Source of the DNA: an uncultured Alistipes sp.
Lineage (GTDB): Bacteria; Bacteroidota; Bacteroidia; Bacteroidales; Rikenellaceae
Assembly: GCA_947177225.1 (NCBI GenBank)
Contig: CAMWTS010000011.1
Span: 1 to 64,000 of the forward strand
Direction: 5' to 3'
DNA length: 64,000 bases
Part shown: positions 1 to 8,932 of the stretch, in pieces
Position numbering within the stretch: position 1 is the stretch's first letter
Layout: every line of letters begins with the position of its first letter
Position numbers and translations under genes: made by a program
The notes under the pieces: model-generated
Told to the model about the DNA's origin: nothing
The model's database searches: none
Seen by the model: the letters and a program-made list of their open reading frames with translations, nothing else

Positions 1-1
1 G

Positions 2-1189
2 CAGGAGGCATACGAGATGATAGGCGAGGCTTTCGATCTGTCGGAGCAGTGCCGTCTGCCGGTGCTGATGCGTATCACTACACGTATGGCGCATTCGCGT
101 GCGGTGGTGGAGCTGACGCCGTCGCCGCGTCGGCAGAATGCCATGAGTTATCCCGACGATGTGCGCAACTGGATTCTGCTGCCTGCATTCGCACGCCGTC
201 GCTATGCCCGATTAATCGAGGATCAGCAGGAACTGCTTCGCCGTTCGGACTCTTCGTCGCATAATGCGTATAAGTGCGGAGCCGATCCGTCGCGCGGTAT
301 CGTAGCATGCGGTATTGCCTACAACTACCTTGTGGAGAACTGTCCCGACGGCTGCCGTTACAGTGTGTTGAAGGTGTCGCAGTATCCTCTGCCGGAGGCT
401 TTGCTGTCGCGCATGATTGCCGACGGTGCCCGCGAGATCGTCGTGATGGAGGAGGGACAGCCCGTTGTCGAGGAGATGATGCGCGGTATGGTGCCCGACG
501 GAGTGACCGTCAAGGGACGACTTACCGGTGAGCTGCCGCGTATGGGCGAGCTTACGCCCGATGCCGTGCGCGCAGCGTTGGGCATGGAGCCTTTGGAGCG
601 TCGCGAAGCCGACGATCTGGTGGTGCCGCGTCCGCCGGCGTTGTGTGTAGGCTGCGGTCATCGCGATATGTACAAGGCACTTAATGAGGTGGCTGCCGAG
701 TACGACAATGCCCGAATCTTCGGCGATATAGGCTGCTATACGCTGGGTGCATTGTCGCCTTTCCATGCCATTCATGCCTGTGTGGAGATGGGTGCGTCTG
801 TCACTATGGCCAAGGGTGCCGCCGATGCGGGTCAGTGGCCGTCGATTGCCGTCATAGGCGATTCGACATTTACCCATTCGGGCATCACGGGTCTGCTGGA
901 TTGTGTCAATTCTCGCTCCAATGTGGTGATAGTCATATCGGACAATCTCACTACGGGTATGACCGGCGGCCAGGACTCTGCCGGTACGGGACGTTTGGAG
1001 GATATATGTACGGGTGTGGGAGTCGATCCGGCTCATGTTCGCGTGGTGGTGCCTCTGCCCAAGAATATGGATCAGATAAAAGAGGTGTTGCGCGAGGAGT
1101 TCGAGTACGACGGAGTGTCGGTCGTAATACCGCGTCGTGAGTGCATACAGACATTGAAGCGACATGCCAAACAACAAAAAAAGCAGTAG
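2..1189 (+). CDS. iorA: indolepyruvate:ferredoxin oxidoreductase, alpha subunit (5' end missing)
   Basis: Reading is open from the first bases, so the gene starts upstream; 395 residues of the C-terminal part are present. IorA oxidises aryl pyruvates (indole-, phenyl-, hydroxyphenylpyruvate) to aryl-acetyl-CoA and reduces ferredoxin in the cytoplasm. The thiamine-diphosphate half is clear: a PPALCVGCGHR segment, then GDIGCYTLG, GASVTMAKGA and GDSTFTHSG with a following SDN, typical of the TPP/Mg site of this family. Many IorA proteins end in a two-[4Fe-4S] ferredoxin domain with two CxxCxxC runs; this one ends in a lysine-rich tail (KRHAKQQKKQ) without it. IorB follows after 4 bases, and an aminotransferase and a CoA-transferase complete the operon. 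Family assignment is firm; the exact substrate is inferred. Confidence 0.93.
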   Translation, partial: QEAYEMIGEAFDLSEQCRLPVLMRITTRMAHSRAVVELTPSPRRQNAMSYPDDVRNWILLPAFARRRYARLIEDQQELLRRSDSSSHNAYKCGADPSRGIVACGIAYNYLVENCPDGCRYSVLKVSQYPLPEALLSRMIADGAREIVVMEEGQPVVEEMMRGMVPDGVTVKGRLTGELPRMGELTPDAVRAALGMEPLERREADDLVVPRPPALCVGCGHRDMYKALNEVAAEYDNARIFGDIGCYTLGALSPFHAIHACVEMGASVTMAKGAADAGQWPSIAVIGDSTFTHSGITGLLDCVNSRSNVVIVISDNLTTGMTGGQDSAGTGRLEDICTGVGVDPAHVRVVVPLPKNMDQIKEVLREEFEYDGVSVVIPRRECIQTLKRHAKQQKKQ

Positions 1190-1193
1190 ACTT

Positions 1194-1772
1194 ATGAAGA
1201 AAGATATAATTCTGGCCGGTGTGGGAGGACAAGGCATACTCTCCATCGCTACGGTAATAGGTGAGGCCGCAATGGCCGACGGATTGTATATCAAGCAGGC
1301 CGAGGTACACGGTATGAGCCAGCGCGGCGGCGATGTCCAGAGCAATCTGCGTATCGCTTCGGAGCCTGTGGCCAGCGACCTTATTCCGCTGGGAGGAGCC
1401 GATATCATTATTTCGCTCGAACCTATGGAGGCGTTGCGCTACTTGCCTTATCTGAAACCCGACGGCTGGGTCGTAACAAGCAGTGTTCCGTTTGTCAATA
1501 TCGACAACTACCCCGATATGGAGTCGGTGATGGAGCATCTGATGCGTCTTGACAATCATGTCGTGCTCGATGTCGAGGCTTTGGCTCGCGAGGCGGGTGC
1601 GCCTGCACAGGCTGCCAACATGGTGCTGCTCGGTGCTGCCGTGCCTATGCTCGATATAGATTTGGCGAAGATCGAGGCCGGCATAAGCCGAATATTCGCC
1701 CGCAAGGGAGAGGAGATTACGGCAAAGAACATTGCGGCTTTGCGTGCAGGATACGATAACAGTAAAAAGTAG
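1194..1772 (+). CDS. iorB: indolepyruvate:ferredoxin oxidoreductase, beta (gamma-type) subunit
   Basis: 192-residue subunit of the aryl-pyruvate:ferredoxin oxidoreductase. The N-terminus KKDIILAGVGGQGILSIATV is the signature of the 2-oxoacid:acceptor oxidoreductase gamma-type domain, followed by EVHGMSQRGGDVQSNLR, which is strongly conserved in IorB. I chose the ATG at 1194 rather than an in-frame ATG at 1164, because the latter lies inside iorA and adds residues unlike the family. The gene begins 4 bases after the iorA stop and ends 4 bases before the aminotransferase start, so the three are surely cotranscribed. It carries no iron-sulfur cysteine motif. Confidence 0.93.
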   Translation: MKKDIILAGVGGQGILSIATVIGEAAMADGLYIKQAEVHGMSQRGGDVQSNLRIASEPVASDLIPLGGADIIISLEPMEALRYLPYLKPDGWVVTSSVPFVNIDNYPDMESVMEHLMRLDNHVVLDVEALAREAGAPAQAANMVLLGAAVPMLDIDLAKIEAGISRIFARKGEEITAKNIAALRAGYDNSKK

Positions 1773-1776
1773 TGCT

Positions 1777-3093
1777 ATGGATAAGCCTTTGGACAAACAG
1801 CTCGTCGACGATATCTGCATCGCCAACGGTTTGCGCAATGCTCGCGAATTGGGTTTTGCCTCGATTCGCCAGCTGGGCAGTGTCGTGGCCGATATCGAGC
1901 GACAAACGGGAGAGCGTTACATACACATGGAGCAGGGCGTGCCTGGTCTCGACGTCGAGCAGATAGGCGTCGAGGCCGAGTGCGAGGCTTTGCGTCGCGG
2001 TGTGGGTGCGAAGTATCCGGTGATTACCGGTATCGATGCTCTTACGGCATCGGCATCGCGATTCGTCAAGGCATTCGTAGATATGGATATTCCGCAGGAT
2101 TGTTTCGTGCCGACGGTGGGATCGATGCAGGGAGCATTCGCAACCATGCTGACATTGAGCCAGCTGAGCAAGCAGCGCGATACGATACTCTTTATCGATC
2201 CGTGCTTTCCGGTGCAGAAGCAGCAGTGTTGTGTGCTGGGCATTCGTGTCGAGGCGTTCGACGTGGCCGATTACCGTGGTGACAAGTTGGAAGGCCGATT
2301 GGAGCAGTCGCTGTCGAGCGGCCGCATCTGCGGCATCATATTCTCCAATCCCAACAATCCTTCGTGGATGTGCCTGACGGAGGAGGAGTTGGAGACAATA
2401 GGCCGTCTGGCCACCAAATACGATTGTATTGCGGTGGAGGATCTGGCATATCTCAACATGGACTTCCGCGAGGATCGCAGCCGTCCGTTCGAACCGCCTT
2501 TCCAACCGACCGTGGGACGCTACACGGACAACTGTATGCATCTGATCTCGGCGTCGAAGATATTTTCGTATGCCGGACAGCGTGGTGCTCTGGTGGCGAT
2601 CAATCCCAGATTGGCCGAGCGTTGTTTCGAGGGGTTGGCCGAGCGTTACGGCAACGATGGGGAGTTGCGCCGCAACTTCATCTATTCGATCGTCTATACG
2701 CTCTCGGCGGGCGTAACGCACTCGGTGCAGTATGCCATGGCAGCCATGTTCGATGCGGCGTGCGACGGACGACTCGATTTCGTCGGACATACGCGTGAGT
2801 ATGCGCGTCGTGCCGCCCGCGTCAAGGAGATCATGTTGCGCAACGGATTCCATGTCGTTTACGACAAGGATTGCGGCCGCGATGTGTCGGACGGATTCTT
2901 CTTTACGTTCGGATATAAAGACATGTCGAGCGAACGACTTATCAACAAACTGATCTACTACGGTATAAGTGCCATAACGCTTAGTTCGACCGGTAGTGCC
3001 AGAGACGGTTTGCGCGGTTGCGTATCCAACATCTCTGAGGATCAGTACGAAGAATTGGACAAACGTTTACAACTATTCAGCCGTGATTATTGA
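1777..3093 (+). CDS. PLP-dependent aminotransferase, class I/II
   Basis: 438-residue fold-type I aminotransferase. Visible landmarks are an N-terminal GVPGL segment, an IIFSNPNNPSW stretch matching the conserved NPxNP substrate-binding motif, VEDLAYLNMDF (the D/Y pair over the cofactor ring) and SASKIFSYAGQRGALVA, in which the lysine of SASK is the expected PLP Schiff-base residue. The start at 1777 follows the iorB stop by 4 bases; a longer frame from 1732 would overlap iorB. Its place between iorAB and an acyl-CoA hydrolase/transferase suggests that it deaminates aromatic (or other) amino acids to the 2-oxoacids used by IorAB. Donor specificity cannot be read from the sequence. Its stop codon overlaps the next start by one base (TGATG). 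Confidence 0.88.
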   Translation: MDKPLDKQLVDDICIANGLRNARELGFASIRQLGSVVADIERQTGERYIHMEQGVPGLDVEQIGVEAECEALRRGVGAKYPVITGIDALTASASRFVKAFVDMDIPQDCFVPTVGSMQGAFATMLTLSQLSKQRDTILFIDPCFPVQKQQCCVLGIRVEAFDVADYRGDKLEGRLEQSLSSGRICGIIFSNPNNPSWMCLTEEELETIGRLATKYDCIAVEDLAYLNMDFREDRSRPFEPPFQPTVGRYTDNCMHLISASKIFSYAGQRGALVAINPRLAERCFEGLAERYGNDGELRRNFIYSIVYTLSAGVTHSVQYAMAAMFDAACDGRLDFVGHTREYARRAARVKEIMLRNGFHVVYDKDCGRDVSDGFFFTFGYKDMSSERLINKLIYYGISAITLSSTGSARDGLRGCVSNISEDQYEELDKRLQLFSRDY

Positions 3094-4394
3094 TGGAGAG
3101 TGTTAAGTATATGACAGCGGCCGAGGCCGTGCGACTGATTCGTTCGGGCGATTCGGTCTATGTACAGGGTAGCACGTCGATTCCGGAGGTGCTTGTCAGA
3201 GCCATGACCGAGCGCGCGCCGGAGTTGCGTGGAGTGAAAGTCTATTCGGCATTTGCCGTAGGGCGCGAAGATGCGCCGTATGCGCGTCGTGAGCTGATCG
3301 ATTCGTTCGAGGCCGTCAGCTTTTTCGTGGCCAACAATCTGCGTCGGGCTATTCGTGAGGGTGTGGCGCAGACCATACCTGCATTTTTGGGCGAGATACC
3401 GTCGTTGTTCCGCAATGGCCGGGTGCCGTTGGACGTCTGTCTGCTGAATGTGTCGGAGCCTGACGACGAGGGATATTGCTCGTTCGGAATATCGGCCGAT
3501 CTGGCCGTGTCGGCCGTAGAGTGTTCGAAGATAGTCATTGCGCAGGTCAATCGCTATATGCCGCGCACGTTCGGCGATCCGGTGATACACGTGTCGAAGA
3601 TCGCGGCGCTGGTCAGAGGCGACGAGCCGCTTGTGGAACTTCCTACGGTGACCCCCAATGATATTGAACGCCGCATAGGTGAGTATATAGCGGCCGAGAT
3701 ACCCGACGGTGCCACGATGCAGATCGGTGTTGGCGGCATTCCCAATGCTGTGCTCGATGCTCTGCACGACCATAAACACTTGGGACTGCATACCGAGGCC
3801 ATGACCGACGGAGTGGTGCCTCTTATTGAGAAGGGTATAATCGACAACTCTCGGAAGAAGATTCTGCCGGGCAAGTCGGTGGCGTCGTTGGTGCTGGGCA
3901 GCCGGAGGTTGTACGACTACCTCGACAACAACCGCGATGTGGAGATCCGCGATGTGGCGTGGACCAACGATCCGGCCATCATTCGACAGAATCCGCGCGT
4001 GATGGCGATCAACTCGGCCATAGAGGTCGATCTCACCGGTCAGATATGTGCCGACTCTATCGGCGAAACCATATTTTCGGGTGTCGGCGGCCAGCACGAT
4101 TTCATGTATGGCGGTGCTCTGTCGGAGGGAGGCAAGTGCTTCATCGCGTTGCCGTCGATGACGGGCAAGGGTTTGTCGAAGATCGTTCCTACGCTGGCTC
4201 GCGGTGCCGGTGTGGTGACTACGCGTTTTCAGGCGCAATATATTGTCACGGAGTATGGTGCGGCTTACTTGCGCAACAAGAATCTCGCCGAGCGTGCACG
4301 GGCATTGATCGGGATCTCCCACCCCTCGGTGCGCGAAGAGTTGGAGCGTGCTGCCACGGAGCGTTTCGGCATAGGCTTTCTGAGAACCAAATAG
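3093..4394 (+). CDS. acetyl-CoA hydrolase/transferase family CoA-transferase
   Basis: 433-residue protein of the Cat1/4-hydroxybutyrate CoA-transferase family, which moves CoA between carboxylic acids through a glutamyl-CoA thioester. The motif GVGGIPNAVLDAL precedes HTEAMTDGVV, where the glutamate (about residue 235) aligns with the expected catalytic residue; SGVGGQHDFMYGG about 95 residues later matches the glycine-rich oxyanion segment. The ATG at 3093 overlaps the aminotransferase stop, and a TTG at 3090 is a less likely start. In this operon it could convert aryl-acetyl-CoA made by IorAB to the free acid while saving the CoA bond as acetyl-CoA. That pairing is inference. A terminator follows. 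Confidence 0.9.
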   Translation: MESVKYMTAAEAVRLIRSGDSVYVQGSTSIPEVLVRAMTERAPELRGVKVYSAFAVGREDAPYARRELIDSFEAVSFFVANNLRRAIREGVAQTIPAFLGEIPSLFRNGRVPLDVCLLNVSEPDDEGYCSFGISADLAVSAVECSKIVIAQVNRYMPRTFGDPVIHVSKIAALVRGDEPLVELPTVTPNDIERRIGEYIAAEIPDGATMQIGVGGIPNAVLDALHDHKHLGLHTEAMTDGVVPLIEKGIIDNSRKKILPGKSVASLVLGSRRLYDYLDNNRDVEIRDVAWTNDPAIIRQNPRVMAINSAIEVDLTGQICADSIGETIFSGVGGQHDFMYGGALSEGGKCFIALPSMTGKGLSKIVPTLARGAGVVTTRFQAQYIVTEYGAAYLRNKNLAERARALIGISHPSVREELERAATERFGIGFLRTK

Positions 4395-4412
4395 TCGGCC
4401 GAACGGCATGAT

Positions 4413-4448
4413 AAAAGGGCAATGTCCGGTGATGGCATTGCCCTTTTT
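4413..4448. terminator. bidirectional intrinsic terminator
   Basis: An 11-base inverted repeat (AAAGGGCAATG ... CATTGCCCTTT) is flanked by A residues on the left and T residues on the right. It can therefore end both the ior operon (+) and the convergent NCS2 permease gene (-). Confidence 0.85.
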
Positions 4449-4470
4449 CGTATGTTGACGTGCGAACGTT

Positions 4471-5733
4471 CTATTTCGTATTCGAGCGGTTGATGACGTG
4501 CTCCATGATAATGACTGTGATTACGCCCATTGCAAAGCCGTTGCCTACCAGAGGACGAATGACCTGCGGTACGATATCGGCCGGGAGAGTGGTGAACAGC
4601 AGGGCGATCATCACCGGCAGACTAACTGTCAATGCGTCGGCGAATGTAGAACCCGACTTGGTTGAGTGCATCATCTCGAACGAAGCAGCCAGTTGGGTAC
4701 CCATCAGATATAGCAGAATAGAGCCTATTACGGGATTGGGTATGTGCGACAATATCCAGATCAGGTGTGGCGACATGGCGCATATTATCAGTCCGACGGC
4801 CGCAGGCAAAAGCGTGTGGCGCGAGGCGCACGACGAGGAGGCTATGACGCCCGGACTCATCGAGTAGTTGACCGGACCCAGTACGCCTGCGGCACCCGAA
4901 AGCATGTTCATCACGCCGGTGATGACGATTCCGCGTCGGCAGCGTGAGGGCATGTTGTCGGCTCCGAGCATGGCTCCAAGCGACTCGATGGAGCCTATAT
5001 CGTTGATGAGCAGTGCAATGTAGCAGAAGAAGAAGGCCAGAATCAAGCCCGGATCGAAGCTGAATTCGCCGATGAAGAACGACACCTCCGAGTAGTCGCT
5101 TTCGACGATGATTCGGGTCGGGTAGATGGCGTAATATATGCCGCTGCCGATTATCAGTGCCAGAGGTATGACTATGCTTTTCCATACACCGGTCATAACT
5201 CTGTTGGCCAAGACCATGGCTGCGGTGCCGAATATGGCGAACAACAGTCCGAACAGCTGCGGGTTGTTGTCGGTCGGAGCCGGAGTGAATATCAGATTGG
5301 AGATGGTCGGGGTCAGCGTGAAGGCTATGAGCATCAGTATCACGACGATGATGCGAGGTGTGAAGAGCTTGACGACATGTTTCAGCGCATTGCACGCACC
5401 GAGCAGTGTCACTAAGGCTCCTCCGACGAGTATCGATGAATAGATGGCATCGACCTCGGCCTGTGCTTTGAGCGAAGTGATGACACCCACGAGCAATACT
5501 GCGGCAGGTCCTACCACGAGCGGCAGGCGATGTCCCCATATGATCTGAACGATTGTGGTTACGCCGATTATGGCAAACATCTTTTGTGCGAAAAACATCT
5601 TCTCCGCGTCTGTGCCGGTGGCGACGAACGTGCTGGTAGCCACGACGGCTATGGCCAGTACGAACCATTGCAATGCGTAGGCCAGCAATTGCGGTACGGG
5701 GGGACGGTCGTTGAGTCCGTATCTCAGTTTCAT
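4471..5733 (-). CDS. NCS2/nucleobase-ascorbate family permease
   Basis: 420-residue, very hydrophobic protein with about 12-14 membrane segments, of the uracil/xanthine permease superfamily that imports nucleobases by proton symport. Supporting landmarks are PLVVGPAAVLLVGV in an early helix (family QxxPLxxGPxxV) and NYSMSPGVIASSSCASR, which takes the place of the canonical NxGxxxxTGVxSR signature. The divergence there means the substrate should not be assumed to be uracil or xanthine. The start overlaps the stop of the upstream phosphate transporter by 4 bases (ATGA), so translation is probably coupled and the two genes form one operon. Confidence 0.85.
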   Translation of the reverse strand: MKLRYGLNDRPPVPQLLAYALQWFVLAIAVVATSTFVATGTDAEKMFFAQKMFAIIGVTTIVQIIWGHRLPLVVGPAAVLLVGVITSLKAQAEVDAIYSSILVGGALVTLLGACNALKHVVKLFTPRIIVVILMLIAFTLTPTISNLIFTPAPTDNNPQLFGLLFAIFGTAAMVLANRVMTGVWKSIVIPLALIIGSGIYYAIYPTRIIVESDYSEVSFFIGEFSFDPGLILAFFFCYIALLINDIGSIESLGAMLGADNMPSRCRRGIVITGVMNMLSGAAGVLGPVNYSMSPGVIASSSCASRHTLLPAAVGLIICAMSPHLIWILSHIPNPVIGSILLYLMGTQLAASFEMMHSTKSGSTFADALTVSLPVMIALLFTTLPADIVPQVIRPLVGNGFAMGVITVIIMEHVINRSNTK

Positions 5734-7934
5734 CGTTTGTCGAATTTGTGTTCGAGGAAATAACGTTGCGATTTTACGAGGTTGCGCGAGTGCAATACAA
5801 GCGTTTTGGTCTCGTTGAGGATTGTGAGGTAGAGCATCGAGGCCTTGGTCGAAGTCTCCTTGTGCTTGATGCGCAACAGCTGGTTGGCCGTGGCTTCGGA
5901 TATGCTCTCGAACAACTGGTCGCGCAACTCCATTATAAGGTCAAGATCGCCGAAGTCGTTGCGTTGCAGCATGATGTTGACGTGAGAGAATATCTGTTCC
6001 ACATCGTCGTTGATCTTCATCAGATCGTCGATCTGCTCCTTCGACATTCCCTCGTGGTTGTTGTCGATGTGGTCGAAGCACGGACGTGTGATGTGTATCA
6101 GCGATTTGGAGATCTCGTTGAGGTAATCGACCACCTGTACGTAGTATTGTGCGGCATTGATCTCGTGTTCGGTCATGCGGGCTATGGTCGGCATGATTTC
6201 GTATTTACGCTCCTTCGATCGCTCGTATATCTCGTTGGATTGCTGCACGACCTCCTTCAATGCCTTGCGGTTCTCCTTGAATGTGGCGATGAGCGTGCGA
6301 TCGTAGATCTTGGTGATGCTGCGCATGGTGTCGATGACATCGGTTATACCACGATTGATGGCATCTTCGGCACTTATCACTTCGGGCTTGGCCTCTTCTG
6401 CCTGCGCTGCCTGCTTGTTCTTTTTGAGGTTGCTGTGCAGCAGCATGTATCCGCACATGAGCGATACGAGGACTATTGCCACATTGCCGCCGTAGGCAAG
6501 TACAAGAGCCACGACAAAGGCTATCAGCATGGCACCGAAACCGGTTATGAACCAGCCCGACACAACGGTCAGAACGCCCGATATGCGATATACGGCACTT
6601 TCGCGTCCCCATGCCCGGTCGGCGAGCGACGAACCCATCGACACCATGAAGCAGACGTAGGTGGTCGAGAGAGGCAGTTTGAGCGAGGTGGCTATCGAGA
6701 TCAGTATGGCAGCTGTGGTCAGATTGACAGTGGCGCGGATAAGATCGTAAGAGCCTCCTTCACGCTCCTCCTGGCTCAGCGGCTCGAATCGTTTGGCTAT
6801 GGCTTGCTGAATGCGCTGCGGCATGATTCGTTCGTAGGAGGTGTTGATCGCCATCGCCATGCGAACCAGACCGCGCGATGCACTGGTCGAACCGTACTGT
6901 TCGCCGCCGCCCTCGTCCTGCGACGATAACGACAGCTCGGTCTTGCTGACCGACAGTGCGCGTTTCGATGTCCACAGTGTGATAATCATGATTATGCCCG
7001 CGGCGAGCAGCAGTTTGGTATTGGCCGTGGCATCGTTGGTAAGAGCCTCCATGGTTATGGTCTGGTCGCCGCCCATCTCCTTGGCGATATTGTAGGAGTC
7101 GTAGCCGGCCACAGGTACACCCACGAAGTTGACCAGATCGTTGCCGGCAAAGGCCAGTGCCAGTGCGAATGTTCCGGCAAGAATGTTGATTTTCAGAATA
7201 TTGACCTTGAACATCTGCACGAAGTAGAGCAGTATGCTGCAAACGACCCATATTGCGGCCAGCGACAGCAGCAGGTTTTGGTCGATGAACTGTATGACGG
7301 GATTGTCTTTGAGCAGATCCTTCAATCCCTTGAACAGTGCGAAATAGACTATGGCTGTAAACGATATGCCGCACCACAATGCGCCGAAACGCCGGAACAC
7401 GGGCTTATAGCGGAACGAGAATAACAGTCGGGAGATATACATCACCACGCAGCCGCACGTAAATGCGAGCACCACCGACAGAAGAATACCAGCCACGATG
7501 GCCAGTGCACGATCCGACTTGATGCAGTCGGAGAGCGTGTTGTCGGGGTTATGCAGCGATACGGCCACGGCCGATCCCAACAGACAGAATACCAGTGCTA
7601 CGGTCGTCGAGGTAGGCAGTCCCATGGTGTTGTAGATGTCGAGCAGAATGATATTGGCGAGCATGACCGACAGATAGAGCACCATCACGTCGCGGAATGT
7701 AAACAGTTCGGGTGCAAACATGCCGCTGCGTGCGATCTCCATCATGCCGCTCGACGAGGCTGCGCCGACGATGATGCCTACGGAGGCTACTGCCATGATG
7801 ATTCTGAGGGTGGCGGCTTTCGATGCGATAGCCGAATTGAGGAAGTTGGCTGCGTCGTTCATCACGCCGATGAACAGACCGGTGATGGCAAGCACTACCA
7901 TTACAGCCAGCATAAATGTGTAGATCCACTCCAT
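5730..7934 (-). CDS. inorganic phosphate transporter, Pit/PHO4 family, with C-terminal PhoU-like (DUF47) domain
   Basis: 734 residues. The first ~510 form a PHO4 permease with the two duplicated signatures GVMNDAANFLNSAIASKA near the N-terminus and FAGNDLVNFVGVPVAGYDS near residue 265, both containing the conserved ND. A cytoplasmic helical region of about 200 residues follows, rich in charged heptads (for example RMTEHEINAAQYYVQVVDYL), typical of PhoU/DUF47 regulators. Low-affinity Pit transporters bring in metal-phosphate with protons or sodium; many bacteria encode the DUF47 partner as a separate gene, and here it is fused. An excellent promoter lies upstream, and the NCS2 permease overlaps the 3' end. 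Confidence 0.92.
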   Translation of the reverse strand: MEWIYTFMLAVMVVLAITGLFIGVMNDAANFLNSAIASKAATLRIIMAVASVGIIVGAASSSGMMEIARSGMFAPELFTFRDVMVLYLSVMLANIILLDIYNTMGLPTSTTVALVFCLLGSAVAVSLHNPDNTLSDCIKSDRALAIVAGILLSVVLAFTCGCVVMYISRLLFSFRYKPVFRRFGALWCGISFTAIVYFALFKGLKDLLKDNPVIQFIDQNLLLSLAAIWVVCSILLYFVQMFKVNILKINILAGTFALALAFAGNDLVNFVGVPVAGYDSYNIAKEMGGDQTITMEALTNDATANTKLLLAAGIIMIITLWTSKRALSVSKTELSLSSQDEGGGEQYGSTSASRGLVRMAMAINTSYERIMPQRIQQAIAKRFEPLSQEEREGGSYDLIRATVNLTTAAILISIATSLKLPLSTTYVCFMVSMGSSLADRAWGRESAVYRISGVLTVVSGWFITGFGAMLIAFVVALVLAYGGNVAIVLVSLMCGYMLLHSNLKKNKQAAQAEEAKPEVISAEDAINRGITDVIDTMRSITKIYDRTLIATFKENRKALKEVVQQSNEIYERSKERKYEIMPTIARMTEHEINAAQYYVQVVDYLNEISKSLIHITRPCFDHIDNNHEGMSKEQIDDLMKINDDVEQIFSHVNIMLQRNDFGDLDLIMELRDQLFESISEATANQLLRIKHKETSTKASMLYLTILNETKTLVLHSRNLVKSQRYFLEHKFDKR

Positions 7935-7966
7935 ATAAGGTAGATAGTAGTTTAGCTAATCGCAGA

Positions 7967-7998
7967 CAAAAATAGTATATATGTGCTTATATTTCAAA
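7967..7998 (-). promoter_or_regulatory. Bacteroidetes-type promoter for the phosphate transporter gene
   Basis: On the minus strand TTTG (7998-7995), then 20 bases, then TATTTTTG (7974-7967) match the -33/-7 consensus TTTG-N19-21-TAnnTTTG. Transcription should begin around 7960, about 25 bases before the start codon. Confidence 0.75.
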
Positions 7999-8036
7999 CG
8001 GGGAGAGTATTGTTAACGATTATTTAACATATAAGA

Positions 8037-8072
8037 GAAAACGGTATTCGCCTTTCGGGGAATACCGTTTCT
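8037..8072 (-). terminator. intrinsic terminator after the GDPD gene
   Basis: Inverted repeat AAACGGTATTC ... GAATACCGTTT, followed on the minus strand by a T-rich run. It lies 20 bases past the stop of the phosphodiesterase gene. Confidence 0.8.
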
Positions 8073-8092
8073 GTGAAATGGCTGCCGTAGCT

Positions 8093-8869
8093 TTATTTTC
8101 CAGCCAGACGCAATGCCTCTACGGGGTTGTCGGTGGTGATGAAGTCGACATTGTGGTCGATTACCCATTGCAGATCCTCGGTGGTGTTGACTGTCCACAC
8201 GTTGACCGTAAGACCCAGTTTGTGAGCCTCCTCGATCCACTTCGGGTGCTTTTTCAGCACGTCGATCTTATAGTCGAGACCGGTATAGCCTGCGGCTTTG
8301 AGATATTTCGGATTCAACGTACCGTTAAGATATGCCACTTTGGTTCCTGCGGGAGCCAGGCGGATAAGCTCGTTGCATACGTGCTCGCGGAATGCGATGT
8401 ACTCCACCTGATTCTGCAACTTGTGACGCTTCACGGCGTCGAGCACCATCTTTACCACCTTGGTCTCTATCTGAGGCGTGTCGTGGTCCTTGATCTCGAT
8501 TATGAGCTTGCAGTTGGGATCCTTGGCCGCCTGGTCGAGATATTCGTCGAGCGTGGGCACAGCCTCTCCGTTTTCGAGCTTTTTAGAGCGCAGCGTGGCC
8601 AGATCGCTTTGCTGAACAGCAAGACGATCGGGATCGTTTTTTTCTCCGAGCCACGGGCCGTGGATTACTACCAGCTCGCCGTCGGCCGTCAGATTAACGT
8701 CGCACTCCGAGCCATAGACGCCCAATTGCTGTGCGTTGGCAAGAGCAGCTATGGTGTTGCGTGCAGCACCCTCTTTTGCATGGAAGCCGCGATGGGCGAT
8801 GACTTGGCTTTGTGCCTGCAATGCCGTCACCGAGAACAGGGCAGCGGCTGCGAAGATCAATTTTTTCAT
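8093..8869 (-). CDS. glycerophosphodiester phosphodiesterase family protein, exported
   Basis: 258 residues with a clear signal peptide (KKLIFAAAALFSVTALQAQ). GDPD enzymes hydrolyse glycerophosphodiesters to glycerol-3-phosphate and an alcohol, using a calcium-dependent TIM barrel. The core motifs are present: AHRGFH with a following NT, then GSECDVNLTADGELVVIHG (E, D and T.DG) and IIEIKDHD for the second acidic pair. In the family the second histidine is normally followed by aspartate (HD); here it is HG, so activity or substrate range may differ. The gene stands alone, with its own promoter within the first 73-bp repeat unit and a terminator behind it. Confidence 0.85.
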   Translation of the reverse strand: MKKLIFAAAALFSVTALQAQSQVIAHRGFHAKEGAARNTIAALANAQQLGVYGSECDVNLTADGELVVIHGPWLGEKNDPDRLAVQQSDLATLRSKKLENGEAVPTLDEYLDQAAKDPNCKLIIEIKDHDTPQIETKVVKMVLDAVKRHKLQNQVEYIAFREHVCNELIRLAPAGTKVAYLNGTLNPKYLKAAGYTGLDYKIDVLKKHPKWIEEAHKLGLTVNVWTVNTTEDLQWVIDHNVDFITTDNPVEALRLAGK

Positions 8870-8900
8870 AGTAAAAAAGTAAATAGTAATTTAAGTTGCA

Positions 8901-8932
8901 CAAATATACGAAAAGTCGAGCGCAAAAGCAAA
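8901..8932 (-). promoter_or_regulatory. promoter of the GDPD gene, carried by repeat unit 1
   Basis: Minus strand TTTG (8932-8929), 20 bases, TATATTTG (8908-8901), a full match to the Bacteroidetes consensus. Both boxes lie inside the first copy of the 73-bp repeat. Confidence 0.8.

Noticed and set aside
212..1408. 398-codon minus-strand frame over iorA/iorB
   Set aside because: Antisense shadow; the plus-strand proteins match known families throughout.
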